Of a DNA stretch of 6,674 bases, positions 1 through 4,713 are shown piece by piece. A program made the position numbers and the translations under genes. The first letter of the stretch is position 1; each line of letters begins with the position of its first letter. The stretch lies in contig CAYINJ010000037.1 of assembly GCA_964364745.1 (NCBI GenBank), positions 1 to 6,674 on the forward strand, written 5' to 3'. The stretch comes from CAYINJ01 sp964364745. GTDB lineage: Bacteria > Patescibacteriota > Patescibacteriia > JACRDY01. The notes below the pieces were generated by a model, which had not been told where the DNA came from, searched no databases, and saw only the letters and a program-made list of their open reading frames with translations.

Positions 1-165
1 ACCTATAAAATTTTGGGCTCAACGGAGACCAACCCTAGTGCCGGAATTATTTCGCAGAGTTCGCCGATCGGGCAAGCGTTGCTTGGTCACCGGGTTGGTG
101 AAACGGTCACTGTAGAGCTAGCCAAAGGTGGGATTAAACGGTACACGGTCACGGCGATCGAATAA
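1..165 (+). CDS. greA: Transcription elongation factor GreA/GreB family, C-terminal fragment
   Basis: The frame is open from the window edge to a TAA at 163-165 and gives 54 residues. They match the C-terminal FKBP-like domain of Gre factors: YKILGSTETNPSAG at the start, then ISxxSPIGQALLGHRVGE and a basic GGIKRYTVTAIE end. This domain holds the factor on RNA polymerase, while the missing N-terminal coiled coil reaches into the secondary channel and stimulates cleavage of backtracked RNA. The SPIGQALLG and GxE patterns are the family hallmark. GreA is preferred over GreB because GreA is nearly universal, but the fragment alone cannot fully separate them. It is the only plus-strand gene here, is followed at once by a strong terminator, and converges on the minus-strand 97-aa gene. 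Confidence 0.9.
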   Translation, partial: TYKILGSTETNPSAGIISQSSPIGQALLGHRVGETVTVELAKGGIKRYTVTAIE

Positions 166-166
166 C

Positions 167-196
167 AAAAAATCCCAGCTTCTGCTGGGATTTTTT
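167..196 (+). terminator. Intrinsic terminator of greA, possibly bidirectional
   Basis: A seven-base-pair GC-rich stem (TCCCAGC at 173-179, GCTGGGA at 184-190) closes a TTCT loop. It is flanked by A6 on the left and T6 on the right. It begins two bases after the greA stop. Because the A-tract mirrors the T-tract, it could also stop transcription arriving from the minus-strand gene that ends at 276. Confidence 0.9.
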
Positions 197-275
197 GGCA
201 GGGTATCGTAGGGCTTGTTAGAACTATACTCCAAAGCCAAAGTGGGTATATTTATATACCAAGTCCCGTTGCTTA

Positions 276-569
276 TTACTGGCCAATTGGTTTTACCTCG
301 CCAACCACCTTCACTTCCATTTTAATCTCTCCAACTTCTGGACGTTCAACATTTACTACTTCTGCTACCAACGTTCTCTTACCACCGCCCACGATTAATC
401 CAATTGTCTCGCCAGGTTTGTGGTGATAATCAGTCGTGATTTTCTCAAATGTACCATAACCTTGAGTCAAAAACGCTTGCTCTTCGCTCGGATTGAAATC
501 ACCATAGCTAAACAAAGGCATCTTTTCTATAACGGCAAAGGTTAATTCTGTACCAACTTGTTCGCCCAT
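276..569 (-). CDS. Uncharacterised 97-aa protein
   Basis: I do not recognise this family. The protein starts MGEQVGTELTFAVIEKM and has a predicted helix/loop N-terminal half (residues 1-50, with FNPSEEQAFLTQGYGTF). The C-terminal half is strand-rich, with an alternating pattern from GETIGLIVGGGKRTLVAEVV (about 53-72) to IKMEVKVVGEVKPIG. No signal peptide, membrane segment or cysteine is seen, so a small soluble cytoplasmic protein is likely. The ATG at 569 is the longest start; upstream there is only a weak AAAG-like ribosome site in an AT-rich leader with a possible TATAAT -10. It lies downstream of tRNA-Trp and converges on greA. Its base composition is visibly more AT-rich than the sec genes. 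That the ORF is a real gene rests on its length, its protein-like alternating hydrophobicity and the leader. Confidence 0.6.
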   Translation of the reverse strand: MGEQVGTELTFAVIEKMPLFSYGDFNPSEEQAFLTQGYGTFEKITTDYHHKPGETIGLIVGGGKRTLVAEVVNVERPEVGEIKMEVKVVGEVKPIGQ

Positions 570-585
570 AATTTTATCTTTATTA

Positions 586-591
586 ATTATA
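586..591 (-). promoter_or_regulatory. Possible -10 box for the 97-aa gene
   Basis: A perfect TATAAT reads on the minus strand 16 bases before the ATG at 569. Seventeen bases further upstream there is only a poor -35 (GTTTTA at 609-614). In so AT-rich a stretch a chance TATAAT is quite likely, so this is tentative. If real, the leader would be about ten bases long. Confidence 0.3.
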
Positions 592-687
592 TCTATATTT
601 AATCACATTAAAACCTAAAAATCAACCCTGGTTCTATCTCCACGTTCCCTATACAAAAAGTTCCTTCTAATTTAAGCAAGAGTCTTT

Positions 688-761
688 TGGCAGGGGCGGT
701 AGGAATCGAACCCACGTTACTGGTTTTGGAGACCAGAGTCCTACCATTGAACGACGCCCCC
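688..761 (-). tRNA. trnW: tRNA-Trp (anticodon CCA), intact, CCA tail encoded
   Basis: Read on the minus strand it folds into a full cloverleaf: acceptor GGGGGCG/CGCCCCT, D stem GTTC/GGAC with loop AATGGTA, anticodon stem CTGGT/ACCAG with loop CTCCAAA, T stem GTGGG/CCTAC with loop TTCGATT, discriminator G73 and an encoded CCA. The anticodon is CCA, so it reads UGG (Trp). G73 is the usual TrpRS identity base. The first acceptor pair is G1-U72 rather than the A1-U72 of E. coli tRNA-Trp. The gene follows the GIY-YIG ORF by nine bases and has no promoter of its own that I can see, so it is probably transcribed from the promoter at 1452-1480 or a promoter inside the cassette. Its first 41 nt are duplicated at 1028-1098. 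Confidence 0.97.
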
Positions 762-762
762 T
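727..762 (-). repeat. 36-nt direct repeat, copy 1 (inside intact tRNA-Trp)
   Basis: Bases 727-762 are identical to 1064-1099 at an offset of 337. This copy covers the acceptor 5' strand, D arm and anticodon-stem 5' strand of the functional tRNA-Trp, plus one flanking base. A further 10-nt match (721-730 with 1028-1037) extends the similarity to the end of the anticodon stem. Confidence 0.95.
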
Positions 763-770
763 TATTAAAT

Positions 771-1016
771 TTACCTCAATCCCAATCTCTTTTTTAATTG
801 CTGCCAAGCCGCTCCGTATTGCTTTAGCTTGTTTTCCCTGTCTTTGGCCATTATCTCAGTTGGATATGCTTCGTAATAAAAAAGTTTGGGCTCGGTCATT
901 CTTTTAGAAGAATAAACTTTTTTGTTCGTATGTTCAGATAGTCGACGTTTTAAATCAGCACTATATCCGATATATACTTTATGATTGTCGTCCATCAAAA
1001 GATACAGGTAATACAT
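771..1016 (-). CDS. Small GIY-YIG endonuclease-domain protein
   Basis: An 81-aa protein that is essentially one GIY-YIG nuclease domain, of the short stand-alone kind (UPF0213/COG2827-like). Visible motif elements are YYLYLL (2-7) as the GIY strand, VYIGYS (14-19) as the YIG strand, LKRRLSEH (22-29) with the conserved Arg, and AKDRENKLK (57-65) whose Glu61 is the likely metal ligand. I chose the ATG at 1016 because homologues start just before the GIY strand. The frame stays open to a TTG at 1115, but that extension merely translates the tRNA remnant and the palindrome. No Shine-Dalgarno site precedes the ATG. The gene is clearly more AT-rich than the sec genes, which suggests acquisition. 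It fills the space between the broken and intact tRNA-Trp copies, so a role in inserting the cassette is plausible but unproven; a housekeeping or repair role is the alternative. Confidence 0.88.
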   Translation of the reverse strand: MYYLYLLMDDNHKVYIGYSADLKRRLSEHTNKKVYSSKRMTEPKLFYYEAYPTEIMAKDRENKLKQYGAAWQQLKKRLGLR

Positions 1017-1027
1017 AAAGTTGTAAA

Positions 1028-1098
1028 TGGTTTTGGACCCAGCTGCAGAGCTCTGCAGCTGGGTGGAGACCAGAGTCCTACCATTGAACGACGCCCCC
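1028..1098 (-). pseudogene. Broken tRNA-Trp copy (5' 41 nt), interrupted after the anticodon
   Basis: On the minus strand bases 1098-1068 repeat the start of tRNA-Trp (GGGGGCG acceptor strand, whole D arm, start of the anticodon stem and loop). After an insertion, the sequence resumes with AAACCA to base 1028. It then loses all similarity: the variable region, T arm and 3' acceptor strand are missing, so no functional tRNA can form. Apart from the 30-nt insertion (1038-1067) the match to the intact gene is perfect over 41 nt, so the duplication looks recent or maintained. It lies 21 bases after the rpmG stop, the place where a tRNA-Trp commonly sits in bacteria. It may therefore mark the original gene's 5' half. 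Confidence 0.85.
1034..1067. mobile_element. 26-bp perfect palindrome with 4-bp TGGA direct repeats
   Basis: Bases 1038-1063 form a perfect palindrome with half-site CCCAGCTGCAGAG and its exact reverse complement, no spacer. TGGA occurs at 1034-1037 and again at 1064-1067, while the intact tRNA copy has it once (727-730). Removing 30 bases therefore restores the tRNA sequence exactly. That is the signature of an insertion with target-site duplication. No coding capacity exists, so it would be a tiny non-autonomous palindromic element, or a slippage or cloning/assembly product. In RNA it would make a very stable hairpin. Confidence 0.55.
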
Positions 1099-1099
1099 T
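1064..1099 (-). repeat. 36-nt direct repeat, copy 2 (tRNA-Trp remnant)
   Basis: This is the partner of bases 727-762, identical at all 36 positions. Identity stops at 1100 on the rpmG side and at the palindrome on the other. Confidence 0.95.
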
Positions 1100-1103
1100 C
1101 AAA

Positions 1104-1137
1104 CACAAGAACCAAGTCCTTACTTGGTTTCCTTGTG
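1104..1137 (-). terminator. Hairpin spanning the rpmG stop codon (attenuator or processing signal)
   Basis: AACCAAGT (1110-1117) pairs with ACTTGGTT (1122-1129) around a four-base CCTT loop. Below a two-base bulge, CACAAG (1104-1109) pairs with CTTGTG (1132-1137), giving 14 base pairs. The rpmG TAA lies at the edge of the loop. On the minus strand the stem is followed only by GTTTGAGGGGG, a weak U-run, so this is a poor classical terminator. It could give partial termination or an RNA end between rpmG and the tRNA-Trp locus. Confidence 0.4.
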
Positions 1138-1284
1138 CGGAGTATGTTTCTTACAGAATGGGCAGTACTTCTTTAACTCCATCCGTTCCGTAATTTTCTT
1201 CTTATTTTTATGCGTCCGGGGAACATGCCGTTTACAGACCGTGCATTCCATTTTCACGTAGTGATCTTCTGTTCGTTTCGCCAT
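1120..1284 (-). CDS. rpmG: 50S ribosomal protein bL33
   Basis: This 54-aa protein is a complete bL33. It has the zinc-binding pair C14-x2-C17 (MECTVCKR) and C41-x2-C44 (KKYCPFCKK). The core RTHKNKKKITERMELKKY and the end HTPHKETK are the standard bL33 signature. The protein sits near the E site of the large subunit. The four-cysteine form is the zinc-containing version. The ATG at 1284 gives the normal N-terminus MAKRTEDHYV; no clear Shine-Dalgarno sequence precedes it, only TTATATAAT. It lies 46 bases after tRNA-Thr in the same transcription unit, an order (tRNA-Thr, rpmG, tRNA-Trp) related to the common bacterial tuf/rpmG/trnW/secE/nusG neighbourhood. It is too short to stand out in an ORF search, but its identity is not in doubt. 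Confidence 0.97.
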   Translation of the reverse strand: MAKRTEDHYVKMECTVCKRHVPRTHKNKKKITERMELKKYCPFCKKHTPHKETK

Positions 1285-1330
1285 ATTATATAAGTTCAAA
1301 GAATAGTCATCCAGCGGGCTCCAAAACCTC

Positions 1331-1403
1331 AGCCGACGGTCGGGTTTGAACCGACGACCTACGGTTTACAAAACCGTTGCTCTACCAGCTGAGCTACGTC
1401 GGC
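1331..1403 (-). tRNA. trnT: tRNA-Thr (anticodon TGT), no encoded CCA
   Basis: A complete minus-strand cloverleaf of 73 nt: acceptor GCCGACG/CGTCGGC, D arm GCTC/GAGC, anticodon stem ACGGT/ACCGT with loop TTTGTAA, variable AGGTC, T stem GTCGG/CCGAC with loop TTCAAAC, discriminator T73. The anticodon TGT reads ACA and, by wobble, other Thr codons. The bases after T73 are GAG, so CCA must be added by a nucleotidyltransferase, unlike the neighbouring tRNA-Trp. It is the first product of the unit started by the promoter at 1452-1480, with a leader of about 42 bases. Confidence 0.97.
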
Positions 1404-1451
1404 TCAGGACTTGGGATGACTTAATGATCTAAAGTTATCAAAAGCAGGCGT

Positions 1452-1480
1452 ATTCTATCAATTCCCAGGCAATCTGTCAA
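1452..1480 (-). promoter_or_regulatory. Sigma70-type promoter for tRNA-Thr / rpmG / tRNA-Trp unit
   Basis: On the minus strand a consensus -35 TTGACA (1480-1475) is followed after exactly 17 bases by TAGAAT (1457-1452), one mismatch from TATAAT. Predicted transcription starts near 1445, about 42 bases before tRNA-Thr. It lies right after the secF stop, with no terminator seen between, so readthrough from the sec operon may add to it. Confidence 0.85.
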
Positions 1481-1491
1481 GTCAATGGGCC

Positions 1492-2469
1492 TTAGCTAAA
1501 CCGGGCGGTTAATTTTTGCCAGGTGACTAACAACGGACTAGCGGTGAAGATCGATGAGTAGGTGCCAAAGAATACTCCAACAATCAAAGTCAGGGCGAAG
1601 TACTTAATACTCTCACCGCCAAAGAAATAGATGGCCGTTAGGGTCAGCAACACAGTCAGTGAAGTATTTAGTGAGCGGATAAAGGTCTCATTAAGTGATC
1701 GGTTGACCGTATCTTCGAAACTGCCTTGATAGCGGTGCAGATTTTCACGGACGCGGTCGAAGACCACGATGGTGTCATGGACTGAATATCCCAAGATGGT
1801 TAGAATGGCCGCCACAAATGGGGTATTAATTTCCACGCCCAGAAAATGGCCGAGCACCGCGAAAACACCGATGGTAATGGCCACGTCATGTAAGAGGGCA
1901 ATCACCGCAATCACGCCATATTTCCATGACGCCACTGGTCGGCCGACTTTCCGGAAGGTCCAGGCGATGTAGCAAATAATTCCAATCATCACCACGACGA
2001 TCGCCAGTAAACTCTTGGTGCGCAACTCCTGCCCCACGGTCGGGCCAATGGAGTCAAACCGTTGTTCCACCACGCCGGTGACTGGTCCCACCACTAAGGC
2101 GGCCGAGCCGTCGGGCTGTATTTCGATATTACTATCCGCGGTCGCCGCCGGATAAGTGGCTTGGAGCAGCGCCAGCAACTGTTGGTGTTGTTCTTCTGAC
2201 AAGTCCTTCAGCCGCAAAGCCATGGCGGTTTCACCAATCGGCTGAATGGTTACATCCCCGAGCTCGGGCATTTGGCCTTGCAGGATCGCTTGGACCGCGG
2301 CGGCAGCGGGGCGATCAATCTGGACAAAATTAACTTCCATTAAGCTGCCGCCAGTAAAATCAATTCCCAATTTCAAGCCCCACAGGCCCAACGCGCCGAT
2401 CGCGACAACCAGACAAGTGACCGAAAAGACGTAATACCAGCGGCGATTTTGGATGATAGGTAGCATCAT
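1492..2469 (-). CDS. secF: Protein translocase subunit SecF
   Basis: This 325-aa protein is a full-length SecF, the partner of SecD in the membrane complex that uses the ion gradient to pull exported proteins out of the SecYEG channel. The first membrane segment is about 12-32, followed by LGIDFTGG (34-41), the SecF/RND signature. A periplasmic/extracellular domain spans 42-150. Five more membrane segments are near 152-172, 183-204, 217-237, 266-283 and 288-310. The conserved GYSVHDTIVVFDRVREN (227-243) holds Asp232, equivalent to the functional Asp in TM4. RSLNTS (265-270) is the other family motif. Two ATGs stand in tandem at 2469 and 2466, only six bases after the secD stop, so translation is probably coupled. 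No Shine-Dalgarno site is visible. It is the last gene of the export operon. Confidence 0.97.
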   Translation of the reverse strand: MMLPIIQNRRWYYVFSVTCLVVAIGALGLWGLKLGIDFTGGSLMEVNFVQIDRPAAAAVQAILQGQMPELGDVTIQPIGETAMALRLKDLSEEQHQQLLALLQATYPAATADSNIEIQPDGSAALVVGPVTGVVEQRFDSIGPTVGQELRTKSLLAIVVVMIGIICYIAWTFRKVGRPVASWKYGVIAVIALLHDVAITIGVFAVLGHFLGVEINTPFVAAILTILGYSVHDTIVVFDRVRENLHRYQGSFEDTVNRSLNETFIRSLNTSLTVLLTLTAIYFFGGESIKYFALTLIVGVFFGTYSSIFTASPLLVTWQKLTARFS

Positions 2470-2475
2470 AATGGT

Positions 2476-4185
2476 TTACGGTTTAGCCGCTGGTTTTTGC
2501 CGGTGAAACAAGAAGTACCATTTTTCACTGCGCTGACTGATGATGCTCTTTAGAATACCGCGCGTCACCGTAATCGCGGTAAACATCGAGGCCAGCACCC
2601 CAATACTCAAGGTCAAAGCAAAGCCCTTAATTAAACTGGTGGTAAACCAGAACAAAGCCACACAAGTGATCAGGGTGGAGACGTTACCATCGCGAATTGA
2701 CGGCCAAGCGCGGTGGAACCCTTCATCCACGGCCGAAGTCAGTGAGCGGCCGGCGGCAAATTCTTCTTTCATCCGGGCAAAAATTAGCACGTTGGCGTCC
2801 ACCGCCATCCCAATTGAGAGAATAAATCCGGCAATTCCCGCCAATGACAAGGTGACACCAACCAACTTAAATAGCGTCAAAACAAAAACGGCATAAATGC
2901 CCAGGGCGATGACCGAGACCAAGCCCGGCAGGCGGTAATATAAGATCATGAAGATGGCCACGGCCAACAGGGCGATCAATCCGGCCAATAAGCTTTTCTG
3001 CAGTGAATCCTGACCCAATGACGCGCCGACGGTTTGCTGTGACAGCAGAGCAATCGGCACGGGCAAGGCGCCGGCGTTGAGCCGTTGGGCTAATAATTTG
3101 GCTTCGGAGAGAGTAAAATTACCACTGATCACTGCTTCGCCATTTAAAATCGGCTCATTGACCCGCGGCAAGGAAATCGGCTGGCCATCAAGGAAAATCC
3201 CAATCACTTCGCCGACGTGGCTGCCGGTAATCTGGCCAAAAAGCGTATTGCCCTCGTCGTTAAAGCGCAGCGCCACTTGTGGTTCGCCCAAACTCTGATC
3301 AAAAGTAACTTGCGCCTGCTTTAAGTGCTGACCGTTCAAGGCCGTATTCTGCCAACCGTCAGTCGGCTTAATATCGGCCTCGGTCTTAGTTTTAATCAAA
3401 ATATGTCGCGCTTTCACCTCGGTCTGGCTAGCAGTCGTGCGCTCCGATTCTTTGTAGATAATGTGATAACCAAACTGGGTGGTGACTAACTGCTGGGTGA
3501 CCTCGCCTAGTTTCAACGTATCAAATACGGCGGCATCAAACTCGGCGACATAAGTGCCCCGCGGCGCGAAGCCCAAATCGCCGCTGTTAGTAGCTGAACC
3601 ATCCTCGGAATATTTCTTGGCTAATTCACCAAACTGATCCAGCGGAGCGGCCAACACTTCTTTCAAAATTACCTGGGCTTTATTTTTGGCTTCGGCGTTG
3701 TAGGTCTCGAGGTCTGCTTGCTCCGCCGCAGTTAATGGCTGAACTGGCGCTTGTTCTTTAAACTCCAACCACGGCGTTTCGCCGATCATTTTGATGGCTT
3801 GGTTGACATCACTGACTCCGGCTAGCTCGACCACCACTTGATAGTTATCCCCACTACCACTGGTCTGGACCAGCGGCTCGGCGACGCCAAAGGCGTTGAC
3901 CCGGCGTTCAATAACATCGAGCACCCCCTCCACGGCCGCGGCCCGCTCGCCACTGCTGACTTGCGAAACGTCGGCGCGGTAGACCAAGTGGGTCCCCCCT
4001 TGTAAATCCAAGCCCAAACGGAAGGGAATATTCCAATAATGCGGCAGGGCGGTCCCGGCTTTAGTATTGACCCAATCAATCCCGCGGTCGAAAACTACCG
4101 GGTAAACCAAGAAACCCGCAAACAACGTCACGATAAATATCCCGATGACTGTCAAGCGAATTTTAGTGTGTGGAGCTAGGCGCAT
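2476..4185 (-). CDS. secD: Protein translocase subunit SecD with inserted parvulin-like domain
   Basis: SecD works with SecF in post-translocational protein export. Numbering from the ATG at 4185 (569 aa): membrane segment 11-32; FRLGLDLQGG at 55-64; first part of the P1 domain to WLEFKEQ (about 145); an extra segment of roughly 130 residues; P1 resumes at WQNTALNGQHLKQA (from 278); then five membrane segments near 399-417, 423-442, 448-469, 502-516 and 522-541. Asp463 in GMAVDANVLIF is the essential TM4 Asp. The extra segment resembles parvulin (PpiC) peptidyl-prolyl isomerase: FGELAKKYSEDGSA (185-198), SGDLGF, RGTYVAEF, QFGYHIIYK (237-245), and then VKARHILIK (257-265), normally the first parvulin strand. 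The frame extends to an ATG at 4197 and a TTG at 4227; none has a clear Shine-Dalgarno site. I prefer 4185 because MRLAPHTKIR gives a normal short basic N-terminus. The gene follows the NUDIX gene by 57 bases. Confidence 0.95.
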   Translation of the reverse strand: MRLAPHTKIRLTVIGIFIVTLFAGFLVYPVVFDRGIDWVNTKAGTALPHYWNIPFRLGLDLQGGTHLVYRADVSQVSSGERAAAVEGVLDVIERRVNAFGVAEPLVQTSGSGDNYQVVVELAGVSDVNQAIKMIGETPWLEFKEQAPVQPLTAAEQADLETYNAEAKNKAQVILKEVLAAPLDQFGELAKKYSEDGSATNSGDLGFAPRGTYVAEFDAAVFDTLKLGEVTQQLVTTQFGYHIIYKESERTTASQTEVKARHILIKTKTEADIKPTDGWQNTALNGQHLKQAQVTFDQSLGEPQVALRFNDEGNTLFGQITGSHVGEVIGIFLDGQPISLPRVNEPILNGEAVISGNFTLSEAKLLAQRLNAGALPVPIALLSQQTVGASLGQDSLQKSLLAGLIALLAVAIFMILYYRLPGLVSVIALGIYAVFVLTLFKLVGVTLSLAGIAGFILSIGMAVDANVLIFARMKEEFAAGRSLTSAVDEGFHRAWPSIRDGNVSTLITCVALFWFTTSLIKGFALTLSIGVLASMFTAITVTRGILKSIISQRSEKWYFLFHRQKPAAKP

Positions 4186-4198
4186 AAAACTGACCATT

Positions 4199-4227
4199 AT
4201 GATACGAGAATGGCGGAAAAAATGCAA
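4199..4227 (-). promoter_or_regulatory. Possible promoter immediately upstream of secD
   Basis: On the minus strand TTGCAT (4227-4222) and TATCAT (4204-4199) are separated by 17 bases, each close to the sigma70 consensus. A start about seven bases further on would leave the secD ATG at 4185 almost leaderless. It overlaps the optional N-terminal extension of secD, which would then be non-coding. Chance similarity cannot be excluded. Confidence 0.35.
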
Positions 4228-4242
4228 TCTGCCACGGCTGAC

Positions 4243-4713
4243 TTAATTAATTCGGTCAACGACTTTGAGCTCTTGCTCTAGGATAACATCCCCATCGCTG
4301 AAAAGAAAGCGACCGGTAAACTTTTTCCCGCTTAAAAATAATGGAAACCAGTGACGATCATCCGGCCACATTTGATCAAAAGGAATATCGGCTAGATCAA
4401 ACCATTGCGGTTTCATCTCATCACTCTCTGTCGGCTCGCCGCTGACATTATTAGTTTCAAAGATATGCACTTGGAATATCTCCCCTGGTTCTTTGGCAAA
4501 TTTGAAATCCAGCACGCCGACCTTCTTTACGGCCGTGGTGGTTAAACCAACTTCTTCCAATAATTCTCGCTTAGTCGCCGCGACAATCTCTTCCCCAGCC
4601 CCAACTTTACCACCAAAGCCGTTCCAGCGCCCGGCACCAAAACCACGTTTTTTCATCCCTAGCAAAACGCGGCCGGGTTCGCGCACCAGGCAGAGCGTCA
4701 TTAGCTTGGTCAT
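4243..4713 (-). CDS. MTH1-like NUDIX hydrolase (oxidised purine nucleoside triphosphate diphosphatase)
   Basis: This 156-aa cytoplasmic enzyme has a perfect Nudix box G35-x5-E41-x7-R49-E50-x3-E53-E54-x-G56, which binds Mg2+ and cleaves nucleoside diphosphate-X bonds. Around it the sequence strikingly follows animal MTH1/NUDT1: RVLLGMKKRGFGAGRWNGFG (15-34), SDEMKPQWF (97-105), IPFDQMWPDD (110-119), HWFPLFL and KKFTGRFLF (130-138). Asn31, Trp116, Asp118 and Asp119 match the MTH1 residues that hold 8-oxo-dGTP and 2-hydroxy-dATP. The predicted job is removing oxidised dNTPs before they enter DNA. Its ATG at 4713 overlaps the TGA of the upstream NUDIX remnant (ATGA), so translation is probably coupled. 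It sits in the sec operon between secA and secD. MutT proper is less likely because of the MTH1-specific motifs. Confidence 0.93.
   Translation of the reverse strand: MTKLMTLCLVREPGRVLLGMKKRGFGAGRWNGFGGKVGAGEEIVAATKRELLEEVGLTTTAVKKVGVLDFKFAKEPGEIFQVHIFETNNVSGEPTESDEMKPQWFDLADIPFDQMWPDDRHWFPLFLSGKKFTGRFLFSDGDVILEQELKVVDRIN

Noticed and set aside
245..260. Inverted repeat GGTATAT-TT-ATATACC as a terminator of the 97-aa gene
   Set aside because: It is short, AT-only apart from two G-C pairs, has a two-base loop and no T-tract on the minus strand. The greA terminator beyond it could do the job.
1038..1067. Archaeal-type splicable tRNA intron after the anticodon
   Set aside because: The copy lacks the T arm and 3' acceptor strand, so splicing could not yield a tRNA. 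A perfect spacerless palindrome also gives no bulge-helix-bulge shape that I can draw.
688..1098. Group I intron with a homing endonuclease inside tRNA-Trp
   Set aside because: The upstream tRNA part has no 3' exon of its own after the ORF, and the downstream tRNA is complete. Outside the ORF there are too few bases for a group I core.
1017..1115. N-terminal extension of the GIY-YIG ORF to a TTG at 1115
   Set aside because: The added 33 codons only translate the tRNA-Trp remnant and the palindrome. The nuclease domain begins at the internal ATG (1016), as in short GIY-YIG proteins.
1285..1291. TATAAT just before the rpmG ATG as a separate rpmG promoter
   Set aside because: It touches the start codon, so transcription would begin inside the gene, and the -35 match is poor. 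The promoter upstream of tRNA-Thr explains rpmG expression.
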